From NCBI GenBank assembly GCA_900467685.1, contig UBQX01000008.1, positions 62,001-126,000 of the forward strand: 64,000 bases of DNA, read 5' to 3'. The notes beneath the pieces are model-generated. The model was not told the origin of the DNA and ran no database searches. It worked only from the letters and a program-made list of their open reading frames with translations. Shown here piece by piece: positions 43,747-53,612 of this stretch. This DNA comes from Hyphomicrobiales bacterium (lineage in GTDB: Bacteria; Pseudomonadota; Alphaproteobacteria; Rhizobiales; Rhizobiaceae). Made by a program: the position numbers and the translations under genes. Every line of letters starts with the position of its first letter. Position 1 is the stretch's first letter.

Positions 43747-44298
43747 TTATGTGTTGACGGCGCGCCGCTGTGGCACTCCGGCCAGCAGTTCGTAGACCGC
43801 ATCGTCGGGCTTCTTGCCGCCGATCGGCCGGCGCACGCCGAAGCGGTCCTGTTCGCTTTCAGCCGGCAGCGGCTGCTCTTCCACCCAATCATAGATGACG
43901 GTGCGACTGCTCACCCGCCACTGGTTGCCGCGCTTTTCGAACCAGTCGGCATAGCGGCCCATCAGCAGGAACTGCTGCATGACACCGGCCGCATTCGGCG
44001 CGCGCTGGTAGGCCGTGAACTGCGACTCCACAGCCGCCCCGCCCGGCTGGAACTCGATGAGAACATTGGTGATCTGGTGAATGCTGCGCTCGAAACCGGG
44101 CAGCGACTTCAAGGCCCATTCTATGAAGCCGGCGGCCGTGCCCTGATAGGGCCCATGCCGATCGGTCGCGTCCTCCCAATATGCAGAGCGAAGTGCTGCC
44201 TCGTCGGCACGATCGACCCCGCGGCAATAGCGATAGAGGCAATCGCGGATCGCCTCGCGGTCCAGCAGTTCCTGGACGGCGGCGTTGATGTTCTGCAT
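43747..44298 (-). CDS. NTF2-like/SnoaL-domain protein
   Basis: Predicted 183 residues, one NTF2-like domain beginning [25 protein letters not shown], which is typical of SnoaL_4 proteins and resembles the small subunit of ring-hydroxylating dioxygenases. Asp and His residues of the cavity ([10 protein letters not shown]) are present. GGGAGGAGCAC precedes the ATG at 44298; the longer open frame upstream has no ribosome site. No large dioxygenase subunit is nearby. It diverges from the acyl-CoA ligase operon and shares the IclR-type sites with it, so it may act in the same pathway. Function not known. Confidence 0.82.
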   Translation of the reverse strand: MQNINAAVQELLDREAIRDCLYRYCRGVDRADEAALRSAYWEDATDRHGPYQGTAAGFIEWALKSLPGFERSIHQITNVLIEFQPGGAAVESQFTAYQRAPNAAGVMQQFLLMGRYADWFEKRGNQWRVSSRTVIYDWVEEQPLPAESEQDRFGVRRPIGGKKPDDAVYELLAGVPQRRAVNT

Positions 44299-44380
44299 GT
44301 GCTCCTCCCGATTTGAGCGGAACACAAAATAGAAACGCGGATTTGCATCCGTCAAAAACAATAGGCAGTCTGGGCGCTCT

Positions 44381-44478
44381 TTCACATGTGTGAATTCCAC
44401 TGCATTTGCAGGGGTACACAGGGGCCTCCGACCGCCACCGCACGCCCACCGGATTTCGCCAAACTTCACACTGGTGAA
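44381..44478. promoter_or_regulatory. Two IclR-type palindromes in front of the acyl-CoA ligase operon
   Basis: TTCAC-ATGT-GTGAA (44381-44394) and TTCAC-ACTG-GTGAA (44465-44478) are both perfect 5-bp inverted repeats with 4-base spacers, 84 bases apart. The second lies 26 bases before a TTGACA box (44504-44509). The same motif occurs in front of the iclR gene at 53613-53626. They should control the ligase operon and possibly the divergent NTF2-like gene. The 292-base gap also holds a CCTTGTG/CACAAGG inverted repeat at 44521-44545. Confidence 0.65.
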
Positions 44479-44590
44479 TTCTAACTTCGCAAATGAGTTT
44501 TGTTTGACACTCGAGCCGTCCCTTGTGACTGTTTAGACCACAAGGACGGCGGTGTCGGGAGCACGGTCGGGAAATTTATTGGGAGGTTCC

Positions 44591-46222
44591 ATGCGCGCTC
44601 TTATGCAGGAGCGGCAATTGCTCATTTCGTCACTGATCGAGCATGCCGCGACCTATCATCCGGACACCGAGATCGTCTCGCGGACCTGCGAAGGCACGAC
44701 CGTTCGCTCAAACTACCGCGAAATCCGCAGCCGCGCCAAGCAGCTTGCCAAGGCCCTCGTAGCCATGGGCGTCAAACCCGGCGACCGGGTGGGCACGCTC
44801 GCCTGGAACACGCATCGTCATATGGAGCTCTATTTCGCAGTTTCCGGCATCGGCGCCGTGCTGCACACGGTCAATCCGCGGCTCTTCCCGGAGCAGATCG
44901 AGTACATCGTCAATCACGCGGAAGACAAGGTTCTCTTCTTCGACATCACCTTTGCCGGCCTCATCGGCAAGCTGCGCCCGCATCTCGGTACCGTCGAACG
45001 CTTCGTGGCGATGACGGACAGCGCCCATCTGCCGGCCGAAGCGGGCGACTGCGCGGCCTACGAAGACGTGATCGCAGCGCAGGACGACCGTCTCGACTGG
45101 CCGCAGTTTGCGGAAACCGAGGCCTCCTCGCTCTGCTATACGTCCGGCACGACGGGCAATCCGAAAGGCGTGCTCTATAGCCACCGTTCGACGCTCCTGC
45201 ATTCCTTCACTGCCTGCTCGGTCGATGGCCTGCGCCTCTCGAGCCGCGACAGCGTGCTCCTCGCCGTACCGCTCTTCCACGTCAACGCCTGGGGCATCCC
45301 TTACGCATCCGCGATGTGTGGCGCGAAGGTCGTGCTGCCCGGGCCATGGCTTGACGGCAAGAGCCTGTTCGAGCTGGCGGCAGAAGAGAATTGCAATTTC
45401 TCGCTGGGCGTTCCGACGGTCTGGCTCGGGCTCCTCAAATATATCGAGGAAAATCCCGGCCTCGATCTCGGTCGGTTGCAGCTTGAGCGCGTCGTCATCG
45501 GCGGTTCGGCGGCACCGCGCGCGATCATCGAGAAGCTGCATCACCTTCTCGGCGCTGAGACAATCCATGCCTGGGGCATGAGCGAGACGAGCCCGCTCGG
45601 CACGATCGGCAACCTCCTGCCCAAGCATCGCGATCTTCCCGTGGAAGAGCAGATCACCATCCGCACCAAGCAGGGCCGCGCGGTCTATGGCGTAGAATTG
45701 CGCATCACCAACGAGGACGGCGAGGCACTGCCGCATGACGGCGAGACGAGCGGCGACCTCAAGGTGCGCGGCCCCTGGGTTACCGCCGGCTATTTCAAGG
45801 GCGAAGGCGGCGAGGTCCTGGACGCGGATGGCTGGTTCGCCACCGGCGACGTCGCCTGCATCGACACCGAAGGCTATATCCGCCTCACCGACCGCTCCAA
45901 GGACGTCATCAAGTCGGGCGGCGAATGGATTTCGTCAATCGATCTCGAAAACGCAGCCGTCGCCCACCCGGCCGTGCAGGAAGCAGCCGTGATCGGCCTG
46001 CCGCACCCGAAATGGCAGGAGCGGCCGCTGCTGCTCGTCATCCGCAAGCCGCAGGCCGAACCGGAAAAGCAGGAAATCCTCGATTTCCTCTCCGACCGCG
46101 TCGCGAAATGGTGGCTTCCGGACGACGTCGTCTTCGTCGACGAACTGCCGCATACAGCGACGGGCAAGCTGCAGAAAAACAAGCTTCGCGAGCAATTCCG
46201 CGACTTTACGTTCAACACCTAA
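44591..46222 (+). CDS. Acyl-CoA ligase (AMP-forming, long-chain fatty-acid type)
   Basis: Predicted 543 residues of the adenylate-forming family. The P-loop [11 protein letters not shown], the A5 motif [22 protein letters not shown] and the C-terminal catalytic Lys in [13 protein letters not shown] are visible. It activates a carboxylic acid to its CoA ester at the start of the degradation route encoded downstream. The ATG at 44591 follows GGGAGGTTCC; in-frame sequence upstream is promoter DNA. It is the first gene of the operon that continues through the dehydrogenases and importer 3. Confidence 0.92.
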   Translation: MRALMQERQLLISSLIEHAATYHPDTEIVSRTCEGTTVRSNYREIRSRAKQLAKALVAMGVKPGDRVGTLAWNTHRHMELYFAVSGIGAVLHTVNPRLFPEQIEYIVNHAEDKVLFFDITFAGLIGKLRPHLGTVERFVAMTDSAHLPAEAGDCAAYEDVIAAQDDRLDWPQFAETEASSLCYTSGTTGNPKGVLYSHRSTLLHSFTACSVDGLRLSSRDSVLLAVPLFHVNAWGIPYASAMCGAKVVLPGPWLDGKSLFELAAEENCNFSLGVPTVWLGLLKYIEENPGLDLGRLQLERVVIGGSAAPRAIIEKLHHLLGAETIHAWGMSETSPLGTIGNLLPKHRDLPVEEQITIRTKQGRAVYGVELRITNEDGEALPHDGETSGDLKVRGPWVTAGYFKGEGGEVLDADGWFATGDVACIDTEGYIRLTDRSKDVIKSGGEWISSIDLENAAVAHPAVQEAAVIGLPHPKWQERPLLLVIRKPQAEPEKQEILDFLSDRVAKWWLPDDVVFVDELPHTATGKLQKNKLREQFRDFTFNT

Positions 46223-46272
46223 GGCATAGCGGCAGGACATCTGTCCCCCCCGTAGACTGAGAAGGAGCAACC

Positions 46273-47391
46273 ATGCCTCAGCTGGTCATGGATGACGAAG
46301 ACGGCGAACTGGCGATGCTGCGCGACAGCGTGGCCGCCTTTGCCGAGAGCAACCCCGGCCCGAAGACCGTGCGGGCGCTGCGCGGCAACGGCCGCGATAT
46401 GGACACCGCCCAATGGGCGGAGATGGCTGAGGCAGGCTGGCTCGGCCTCATGCTGCCGGAAGAACTTGGGGGTGCCGGCCTCGGCATCCGCCATCAGGCG
46501 ATCATCAGCGAGGCGCTCGGCCGCGCGCTGATCCCCTCGCCCATGGCGAAAGCTTCCGTGCTCTCCTCGCTGCTGCTGGCCGCAGCACCCGACAGCGCAG
46601 AGCGTGTGCGCCTTGCGGAAGGTCTCATCGCTGGCAGCGCTATTGTGGTGCCTGCCATCGAAGCCAACGGGCATCTCGTCCGCCTCAACGGCCGCCGCGA
46701 AGGCAATATGATCCGCATCGACGGTCATATCGAGTTCGTTGAAGCCGCGCATTCCGCGACCGACTTCGTCGTTCTCGCGGAGATCGACGGCAAGACGCTG
46801 GCCTTGAGTATCCCGGCAAATGCAGCGGGCCTCAGCCGTGCAGACAAGGAAGGCGTCGAGGGAACGCCGCTTTCCATCCTCGTTCTGGAAGATTGCCGTG
46901 TCGCGCCGGAAAAGTGCCTGATCGAAAATGTCGAGGCAAAGACCGTCGAGAAGGCCATCGACCTCGCTCGCCTCGCGGCTTCCGCCGAACTCTCGGGCAA
47001 TGCATCCCGCGCCTTTGACATGGCCCGCGAATACACGATCAACCGCGTGCAGTTCGGCAAGCCGATCGCTTCCTTCCAGGTCATCCAGCATCGCCTCGTC
47101 GACCTCTGGACAGAGGCCGAAATGGCGGCGTCTGCCGTCGTCAACGCCATCGAGTTCCTGGAAGGCGATGACGAGAAGGCAGCCCGCCTTGCCGTGCTCG
47201 CCGCCAAGGCGCGGGCGTCTGATGCCGCCTCGCTGATCGCCCGCCGGGCCATTCATCTTTACGGCGCCATGGGCTTCACCGACGAGTCGGATATCGGGCT
47301 CTATCTCAAGCGCGCCATCAATCTCGGCGGCATGCTCGGCCAGGCCGAGCAATTGCGCCGCCAGTTCGTCATCGAGGAGCGGGCCGCCTGA
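46273..47391 (+). CDS. Acyl-CoA dehydrogenase family protein (degenerate partner type)
   Basis: Predicted 372 residues with the acyl-CoA dehydrogenase fold: PEELGGAGLG near residue 60, the helical C-terminal half with REYTINRVQFGKPIASFQ, and AIHLYGAMGFTDE. It lacks the usual FAD motif of the middle domain (seen as EPNAGSD in the other dehydrogenase here) and the GGxxEIxRN end. Such proteins are often the second subunit of heteromeric acyl-CoA dehydrogenases. AAGGAGCAACC precedes the ATG. Confidence 0.88.
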   Translation: MPQLVMDDEDGELAMLRDSVAAFAESNPGPKTVRALRGNGRDMDTAQWAEMAEAGWLGLMLPEELGGAGLGIRHQAIISEALGRALIPSPMAKASVLSSLLLAAAPDSAERVRLAEGLIAGSAIVVPAIEANGHLVRLNGRREGNMIRIDGHIEFVEAAHSATDFVVLAEIDGKTLALSIPANAAGLSRADKEGVEGTPLSILVLEDCRVAPEKCLIENVEAKTVEKAIDLARLAASAELSGNASRAFDMAREYTINRVQFGKPIASFQVIQHRLVDLWTEAEMAASAVVNAIEFLEGDDEKAARLAVLAAKARASDAASLIARRAIHLYGAMGFTDESDIGLYLKRAINLGGMLGQAEQLRRQFVIEERAA

Positions 47392-47411
47392 AGGCGCTCG
47401 GGAGAAACACC

Positions 47412-48188
47412 ATGCAGAACAATCTGATCAAGACCGAAATTGCCGATCACATCGCCGTCGTCACGATGAGCAACCCGCCGGTGAACGCCTATTCGCGCGA
47501 CTTCACCGAAGAATTCATTGAGGTGTTCGACGAACTCAACGACACTCCGGATGTGCGCGTCATCGTCATCACCGGCCAAGGCAAGATCTTCTCCGCCGGG
47601 GCCGACATCAAGTCGCGCGGCAATATCGGCGAGATCAAGGGCGAGACCTACCGGCATCTGCGCCGTACCCGCGAGGTCGCCAATTGCATCATGGAATGCA
47701 ACAAGCCCGTGATTGCCGCCGTCAACGGCCCGGCGCTGGGCGCCGGCATGGGCCCGGTCACGAATGCCGATATCATCCTTGCCTCCGACAACGCCTTCTT
47801 CGCGCTGCCGGAAATCGATATCGGGCTGATGGGCGGCGCCAAGCACACGATGCGCATCTTCCCGCATTCGCTGGCGCGCCGCATGATCCTGACAGGCTAT
47901 CGCCTGCCCGCCGAAGAGGCCTATCGCCGCGGCATCATCGAGGCCTGCGTACCGCTCGACCAGTTGATGGAAGAGGCGATGAAAATCGCCCGCTCGATCG
48001 CATCGAAGAGCCCGAAGGCGCTGAGCCTTGCCAAGCGCGCCATCAACACGGTCGAGACCATGCCGCTGCGCGATGGCTATCGTTTCGAGCAGAACCTGAC
48101 GGTGGAAATGACCCAGCACGAGGACTCCAAGGAGGCCATGCGCGCCTTTTTGGAAAAGCGCCCGGCCGTCTTCAAGGACGAAGCGTGA
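47412..48188 (+). CDS. Enoyl-CoA hydratase/isomerase (crotonase family)
   Basis: Predicted 258 residues. The first oxyanion-hole segment FSAGADIKSRG and the second, GPALGAGMGPVTNADI, are visible, with an acidic residue in ALPEIDIGLMGGA at the second catalytic position. It should hydrate the enoyl-CoA made by the flanking dehydrogenases. The stop overlaps the next gene in a TGATG. Confidence 0.92.
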   Translation: MQNNLIKTEIADHIAVVTMSNPPVNAYSRDFTEEFIEVFDELNDTPDVRVIVITGQGKIFSAGADIKSRGNIGEIKGETYRHLRRTREVANCIMECNKPVIAAVNGPALGAGMGPVTNADIILASDNAFFALPEIDIGLMGGAKHTMRIFPHSLARRMILTGYRLPAEEAYRRGIIEACVPLDQLMEEAMKIARSIASKSPKALSLAKRAINTVETMPLRDGYRFEQNLTVEMTQHEDSKEAMRAFLEKRPAVFKDEA

Positions 48189-49342
48189 TGCAGACGGACT
48201 GGAACGCCCTTCCCGACGAGGAATTCCGCGCCATTTTCCGCGAATGGGTGGATGCGAACTGCCCCGCCGAACTACGCTTCATGCGCAAGCAGCGCCCGAC
48301 CTATGAAGAGGTCAAGGACTGGTATCAGGCTCTTTCGAAGAAGGGCTGGCTCTCGCCGGTCTGGCCGGTCGAATATGGCGGCATGGGTCTGAACCCCGCC
48401 AAGCACATGATCTATGTGGAAGAATGGGCGCGCCTCGGCTGCCCGCGCATTCCCGACCACGGCATCGGCCTCACCGGCCCGCTGCTCATTCAATATGGCA
48501 CCGAGGAGCAGAAGGCGGAATTCCTGCCGAAGATTCTTTCGGGCGAACATCTGTGGTGCCAGGGCTATTCGGAACCGAATGCCGGCTCGGACCTTGCGAG
48601 CCTGCGCACCTCCGCCGTGCTGGAAGACGGTCATTTCGTCGTCAACGGTCAGAAGATCTGGACCACGCTCGCCCATTGCGCCAACTGGATCTTCGTTCTG
48701 GTCCGCACCGACAAGGAAGCCAAGCCCCAGCGCGGAATCTCGGTTCTGCTGGTCGATATGACGCTTCCGGGCGTTACCGTGCGCCCCATCGCCAACCTGC
48801 GCGGCGAAAAGGACTTCTGCGAAGTCTTCTTCGACAATGTAAAGGTGCCGGCCCATCGCCTCGTGGGTGAGGTCAATCAGGGCTGGACGCTGGCAAAATC
48901 CGTTCTCGGCCACGAGCGCATCTTTTTGGGTGCCCCCACGCGGCCGGAATATGCGCTGGGCCGGCTGGAAAAGCTCGCAAACGCACGTGGCGCGTTCGAA
49001 GACCCGGCATTCCTGTCGCGCTATGCCAAGCTCCGCCTCGATCTCTACGATCTCGGCTCCAGCTTCGAGCGCTTCGCCAAGATCCTGCGCTCGGGCGGTG
49101 AACTCGGCTCGGACGTGTCCATGCTGAAGATCGTCAATACCGAGCTTTATCAGCGGATTACCGAAGAGATGCTGATGCTGGCAGGCGAGGAATCGCGCTA
49201 CAACGACGATCTGGAAACGGAAAATGGCGATGTCGATGCGATGAACCTGTTCCTGGATTCCCGCGCACCGGCCATCTTCGGTGGCTCGAACGAAATCCAG
49301 CGCAACATTCTCGCCAAGGCCGTCCTCGGCCTGCCGGGCTGA
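48188..49342 (+). CDS. Acyl-CoA dehydrogenase
   Basis: Predicted 384 residues with the full set of family motifs: WPVEYGGMGLNP, YSEPNAGSDLASLRT (FAD/substrate), the KGEKDFCEVFFDNVKVP loop written as two short blocks, and the C-terminal IFGGSNEIQRNILAK. The frame is open upstream, but that part lies inside the hydratase gene; the ATG at 48188 overlaps the hydratase stop. It is probably the catalytic partner of the protein at 46273. Confidence 0.92.
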   Translation: MQTDWNALPDEEFRAIFREWVDANCPAELRFMRKQRPTYEEVKDWYQALSKKGWLSPVWPVEYGGMGLNPAKHMIYVEEWARLGCPRIPDHGIGLTGPLLIQYGTEEQKAEFLPKILSGEHLWCQGYSEPNAGSDLASLRTSAVLEDGHFVVNGQKIWTTLAHCANWIFVLVRTDKEAKPQRGISVLLVDMTLPGVTVRPIANLRGEKDFCEVFFDNVKVPAHRLVGEVNQGWTLAKSVLGHERIFLGAPTRPEYALGRLEKLANARGAFEDPAFLSRYAKLRLDLYDLGSSFERFAKILRSGGELGSDVSMLKIVNTELYQRITEEMLMLAGEESRYNDDLETENGDVDAMNLFLDSRAPAIFGGSNEIQRNILAKAVLGLPG

Positions 49343-49355
49343 TGACACAAACGAC

Positions 49356-49387
49356 ACCGGGTTGCTCAGGAGGGCGAGCGACCCGGT
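49356..49387. other. Intercistronic stem-loop before importer 3
   Basis: Stem 49356-49367 with 49376-49387 (11 of 12 pairs), loop of 8 bases, followed by A-rich sequence and then the livG ribosome site. It has no T-run, so it is likely an mRNA-processing or stability element separating enzyme and transporter genes. Confidence 0.5.
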
Positions 49388-49412
49388 GAAACAAAATTGG
49401 GAGGAGACACAC

Positions 49413-50210
49413 GTGTCTGAAGTCGCAGCGCCTGCGCGCGCGCCATCCGCCGCCAGTTCGGCGGACAATATTCTGGTCGCGGAGAACATCTCGCGACGCT
49501 TCGGCGCGTTTCTCGCCGTCAACGATGTCAGCCTGTCGGTGCGGCGGGGTTCGATCCATGCGTTGATCGGCCCGAACGGCGCCGGCAAGACGACCTGCTT
49601 CAACCTGCTGACCAAGGCGCTGCCGCTGACCTCGGGCCGCATCAGTTTCAACGGCACCGATATTTCGGCGCTGCGCTCGGCCAATGTCGCACGCCTCGGC
49701 CTCGTCCGCTCCTTCCAGATTTCAGCGACCTTCCCGAACCTCACGCTTCTCGAAAACGTGCGCGTCGCCCTTCAGGCGACCTATGGCAAGGCCTTCCATT
49801 TCTGGCGTTCCATTGCCGCCGTGAAGGACCTCAATGCCCGCGCCAACGAGCTTCTCGATCAGGTCGGCCTTGCCGGCAGCCGCGATCTCATGGCTTCGGA
49901 CCTATCCTACGGCAAGAAGCGCGCACTGGAGATTGCCACGACGCTGGCGCTGGAGCCGGACCTGCTGCTGCTGGACGAACCGACCGCCGGCATGGGCCAT
50001 GAAGACATCGAGCCGATCACGCGCCTCATCCGCAAGGTCGCGGAAGGGCGCACCGTGCTTCTGGTCGAACATAACCTTTCCGTCGTCTCGACGCTCTGCG
50101 ACCGCGTGACCGTGCTGCAGCACGGCCAGATCATCGCCGATGGCAGCTACGACACAGTTTCGCGCGATCCTCTCGTGCGCACCGCCTATATGGGAGAAGA
50201 GGATGAGTGA
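49413..50210 (+). CDS. LIV-type ABC transporter ATPase (LivG-like, importer 3)
   Basis: Predicted 265 residues starting at a GTG (49413) preceded by GGGAGGAGACACAC. Motifs are Walker A GPNGAGKTT, signature LSYGKKRALEIA and Walker B LLLLDEPTAGM. An Ala/Ser-rich N-terminal tail of about 20 residues precedes the fold. No ATG start exists in frame at a suitable place. It overlaps the next ATPase by 8 bases. Confidence 0.91.
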   Translation: MSEVAAPARAPSAASSADNILVAENISRRFGAFLAVNDVSLSVRRGSIHALIGPNGAGKTTCFNLLTKALPLTSGRISFNGTDISALRSANVARLGLVRSFQISATFPNLTLLENVRVALQATYGKAFHFWRSIAAVKDLNARANELLDQVGLAGSRDLMASDLSYGKKRALEIATTLALEPDLLLLDEPTAGMGHEDIEPITRLIRKVAEGRTVLLVEHNLSVVSTLCDRVTVLQHGQIIADGSYDTVSRDPLVRTAYMGEEDE

Positions 50211-50940
50211 GACGGCCCTGAAATCCTCTGCTGCCACCGCGCCGGCCATGCTGTCGGTCGAGAACCTGCATGCGTGGTATGCCGAGTCCAAGGTGCTGCA
50301 TGGCATCAATTTCGATGTCCGCGAAGGCGAGCTGCTGACGCTGATCGGCCGCAATGGCGCAGGCAAGACCACGACGCTGCGCGCCATCATGGGCATCCTG
50401 CAGAAGCGCACGGGCTCGATCCGCATCAACGGCGACGAACTGATCGGCAAGCGCACCTTCGAGATCGCCCGCAAGGGCATCGCCTACTGCCCGGAGGAGC
50501 GCGCCATTTTCTCCTCGCTCTCCGTGCGCGAAAACCTGCTTCTGCCGCCGGTGCTCAAACCCGGCGGCCTCACGGAAGAGGAAGTGTTTGAGATCTTCCC
50601 GAACCTGCTCCGCCGCGCGTCCAGCCAGGGCACCAAGCTTTCCGGCGGCGAACAGCAGATGCTGGCGCTCGCCCGCATCCTGCGCACCGGCTCGCGCCTG
50701 CTTCTGCTCGACGAACCGAGCGAGGGCCTGGCCCCCGTCGTCGTCAAGGAAATCGGCGAGATGATCCTGAAGATCAAGGCGCGCGGCTACACTGTTCTTC
50801 TGGTTGAACAAAATCTGCGTTTCGCCCGCAAGGTCGCCGACCGGCATGTCGTCATCGAGAACGGCGCTGTTGCCGATATCCTGACGGCCGAAGAGGTCGA
50901 GCGCGCGCCCGAGCGCATCCAATCCTATCTGGGAGTCTAG
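50203..50940 (+). CDS. LIV-type ABC transporter ATPase (LivF-like, importer 3)
   Basis: Predicted 245 residues with Walker A GRNGAGKTT, signature LSGGEQQM and Walker B LLLLDEPSEGLAP; CPEERAIFSSLSVREN marks LivF. The ATG at 50203 overlaps the end of the LivG-like gene. The LivH-like gene follows after 2 bases. Confidence 0.92.
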   Translation: MSETALKSSAATAPAMLSVENLHAWYAESKVLHGINFDVREGELLTLIGRNGAGKTTTLRAIMGILQKRTGSIRINGDELIGKRTFEIARKGIAYCPEERAIFSSLSVRENLLLPPVLKPGGLTEEEVFEIFPNLLRRASSQGTKLSGGEQQMLALARILRTGSRLLLLDEPSEGLAPVVVKEIGEMILKIKARGYTVLLVEQNLRFARKVADRHVVIENGAVADILTAEEVERAPERIQSYLGV

Positions 50941-50942
50941 AA

Positions 50943-51803
50943 ATGACCGTCCAGCTACTTGCCGGCCAATTGCTTCTCGGCCTCATCAATGGGTCCTTCT
51001 ATGCGCTCTTGAGCATGGGCCTCGCGATCATTTTCGGCCTGATGAATGTCGTCAACTTTGCGCATGGCGCGCAATACATGATCGGGGCCTTCACCGCCTG
51101 GTTCCTGCTCACCAATTTCGGCGTGCCCTATTGGGCGGCGCTGGTGATCGCGCCGCTGATCGTGGCTGCGCTCGCCATGATAATGGAGCGCCTGTTGCTC
51201 CGCCCGCTCTCCAATCTCGACCATCTCTACGGGCTGCTCGCCACCTATGCGATCGCGCTGATCGTCGAAGGCCTCGTGCGCCAGCGCTATGGTGCGACGG
51301 GCATTCCCTATGACAGTCCCATCAAGGGCGGCATCCATCTCGGCTTCATGTTCCTGCCGTGGTACCGGCTCTGGGTCGTCGTCTTCTCGATCGTGACCTG
51401 CGTCGGCACCTGGTTCCTGATCGAAAAGACCCGGCTTGGCGCCTATCTCCGCGCAGCGAACGAAATGCCGCAGATCGTCGAATCCTTCGGCATCAACGTG
51501 CCCAAGATGATCACGCTGACCTATGGTTTCGGCGCAGGCCTTGCCGCGCTTTCGGGCGTGCTGGCCGCACCGATCTACCAGGTCTCGCCCTCGATGGGCT
51601 CCAACGTCATGATCGTGGTCTTCGCCATCGTCGTCATCGGCGGCATGGGCTCCATCTCGGGTGCGATCATCACCGGCTATCTGCTCGGCATTGTCGAGGG
51701 CCTGACCAAGATCGTCTATCCGGAAGGCGCCAACATGGTCGTCTTCGTCTTTATGGCCGCCGCGCTCATGTGGCGACCGGACGGCATGATGAAGTCGAAC
51801 TGA
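50943..51803 (+). CDS. LIV-type ABC transporter permease (LivH-like, importer 3)
   Basis: Predicted 286 residues with about eight hydrophobic segments and LivH markers IIFGLMNVVNFAHGAQY and RAANEMPQIVESFGIN. It is coupled to the ATPase gene before it (gap 2 bases) and followed 10 bases later by the LivM-like gene. Confidence 0.92.
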   Translation: MTVQLLAGQLLLGLINGSFYALLSMGLAIIFGLMNVVNFAHGAQYMIGAFTAWFLLTNFGVPYWAALVIAPLIVAALAMIMERLLLRPLSNLDHLYGLLATYAIALIVEGLVRQRYGATGIPYDSPIKGGIHLGFMFLPWYRLWVVVFSIVTCVGTWFLIEKTRLGAYLRAANEMPQIVESFGINVPKMITLTYGFGAGLAALSGVLAAPIYQVSPSMGSNVMIVVFAIVVIGGMGSISGAIITGYLLGIVEGLTKIVYPEGANMVVFVFMAAALMWRPDGMMKSN

Positions 51804-51813
51804 GGAGACCCCG

Positions 51814-52767
51814 ATGAACAAGACACTCCTCATTGCCGCCGTCGCACTGGTCGCAGCGCTCATCGCACCGGTCTATATCTATCCGGTGCTGCTGATGACG
51901 ATCCTGTGCTTTGCGATCTTCGCCTCGTCATTCAACCTGCTGCTCGGCTATGCCGGCCTGTTGAGCTTCGGCCATGCCATGTTCTTTGGCACGTCCGCCT
52001 ACATCACCGGCTACATCCTGAAGACTACGTCCATTTCGCTGGAACTGGCGCTACTCGGCGGCATGCTGGTCTCGACCATCATGGCCGCGCTCGTCGGCCT
52101 GCTGGCAATCCGCCGGGCCGGCATCCAGTTTGCGATGATTACACTCGCCTTCTCGCAATTCGTCTATTTCGTTCTGCTGCAGGCAAGCTTCACGGGCGGC
52201 GAAAACGGCATGCAGGGCATTCCGCGCAACGCGCTCTTCGGCCTCATCGACGTGAAGGACAGTTTCCACTTCTATTACGTCGTGCTCGCCGTCTCGGCGC
52301 TCGCGCTCTTCCTGTTCTACCGCATCGTGAATTCGCCCTTCGGCGAAATCCTGCGGGCTATCAAGGACAAGGAGCCGCGCGTCGAATCGCTCGGCATGAA
52401 GCCGGAGCAGTTCAAGTACCTCGCCTTCGTCCTTTCCGCATCGCTCGCCGGTCTCGCCGGCGCGCTGAAGGCCACCGTCTTCCAGTTCGCGACGCTGACG
52501 GATGCCTCGTGGCCGATCTCGGGCGAAGTTATCCTCATGACGCTGCTGGGCGGTCTCGGCACCCTGAGCGGCCCGATGTTCGGCGCAGCGATTGTCGTCA
52601 TCCTCAACGACGAACTCGCCGGCCTCGGCGAATGGGCACTGATTGCGCAGGGCGTCATCCTGCTCGTCGTCATCGTCTTCTTCCGCCGCGGCTTTGTCGG
52701 CGAGATCGCAGCACTGCTTGCGAAATGGAAGAAGCCGGCGAAGTCGGAAGCCGAAGTTACGGCTTAG
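51814..52767 (+). CDS. LIV-type ABC transporter permease (LivM-like, importer 3)
   Basis: Predicted 317 residues with about nine hydrophobic segments. NLLLGYAGLLSFGHAMFFG and RAIKDKEPRVESLGMKP are LivM hallmarks. GAGGAGACCCCG precedes the ATG. It ends the long operon that began with the acyl-CoA ligase; a strong terminator follows. The matching binding protein is probably the one encoded at 54640. Confidence 0.92.
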   Translation: MNKTLLIAAVALVAALIAPVYIYPVLLMTILCFAIFASSFNLLLGYAGLLSFGHAMFFGTSAYITGYILKTTSISLELALLGGMLVSTIMAALVGLLAIRRAGIQFAMITLAFSQFVYFVLLQASFTGGENGMQGIPRNALFGLIDVKDSFHFYYVVLAVSALALFLFYRIVNSPFGEILRAIKDKEPRVESLGMKPEQFKYLAFVLSASLAGLAGALKATVFQFATLTDASWPISGEVILMTLLGGLGTLSGPMFGAAIVVILNDELAGLGEWALIAQGVILLVVIVFFRRGFVGEIAALLAKWKKPAKSEAEVTA

Positions 52768-52772
52768 CAAAA

Positions 52773-52806
52773 GAGAGGGCGGCCGATGAGCCGCCCTCTC
52801 CTTTTT
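52773..52806. terminator. Terminator of the ligase/importer-3 operon
   Basis: Perfect 11-bp GAGAGGGCGGC/GCCGCCCTCTC stem (52773-52783, 52790-52800) with a 6-base loop and a CTTTTTC tail on the plus strand. It sits between the convergent livM and iclR genes. Confidence 0.9.
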
Positions 52807-53585
52807 CAGAACTCGATTTCGATCGGCTGGTCGAACGGGTCGCTCGGAACCACGGTCTTCGCGGCCTTTTGCAGCACCGAGAGATAGCGGTCATGGTTCT
52901 GGCGGATGCGTTCAGCAGCGCCGCCAAGGCCAAGCACCACAGGTTGCCCCTGGATCGTCACCGGCAGCATGACGCAGATCGTGGCGCCGCCCAGGAACGG
53001 CACGTTCTCGACCGAGCAATAACCCTGCTGGCGGATGGTCCTGATCTTCTCCATCATGTCGCCGAGCTTCACCCGGTCGGCGGCCTTCGGTGTCGCAATA
53101 TTGGCACGACGGATGACGTTGTCGATCTTGTCATCGGGCATGGTGGACATAAGAAGCCAGCCTACGGCGGACTGTGTGAGAAGCCGCATCGCCCCCTCTT
53201 CCACATGGAAGCGCAGCGCATGAACCGACTGCACGATCTGCACATATTGCAGATAGATATCGTTCTTCGTGTTGATCGAAACCGTCTCGCCGGTTGCCGC
53301 ATGAACATCGCGCATCGCCTCGATCACGCGGCCCGAACCAAAGAGCGCGCGCGGCACCCAGTCGCCCAGAGAGGTGACTTTCACAGTGGGGAAATAGAGC
53401 CTCTCGCGACGGTCGAAATTGAGGTAGCCAAGCGTAATGAGTGTCTTGAGCAACACGGTCGTGCTCGACTGCGGATAGCCGAGTGCGGCGGCAATTTCCG
53501 ACATCGCACGCGGCTGCCTAACCCTTTTAAAGAATTCAAGAATTTCCAAAGCCCGCATGGCGGACTTGACCTGAGACGTCTGCAT
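52806..53585 (-). CDS. IclR-family transcriptional regulator
   Basis: Predicted 259 residues: an N-terminal winged helix-turn-helix (about 8-65, with SEIAAALGYPQSSTTVLLKTL) and an IclR effector-binding domain (about 80-255). I chose the ATG at 53585 because GGAGGAGAGCC precedes it; the frame extends 17 codons upstream over the palindromes. It sits between the importer-3 operon and the SDR/binding-protein genes. TTCAC-N4-RTGAA palindromes lie in front of it and of the ligase operon, so it probably controls itself and the region-5 pathway. Confidence 0.9.
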   Translation of the reverse strand: MQTSQVKSAMRALEILEFFKRVRQPRAMSEIAAALGYPQSSTTVLLKTLITLGYLNFDRRERLYFPTVKVTSLGDWVPRALFGSGRVIEAMRDVHAATGETVSINTKNDIYLQYVQIVQSVHALRFHVEEGAMRLLTQSAVGWLLMSTMPDDKIDNVIRRANIATPKAADRVKLGDMMEKIRTIRQQGYCSVENVPFLGGATICVMLPVTIQGQPVVLGLGGAAERIRQNHDRYLSVLQKAAKTVVPSDPFDQPIEIEF

Positions 53586-53612
53586 TTGGCTCTCCTCCCA
53601 GAGAGGGGCGGT

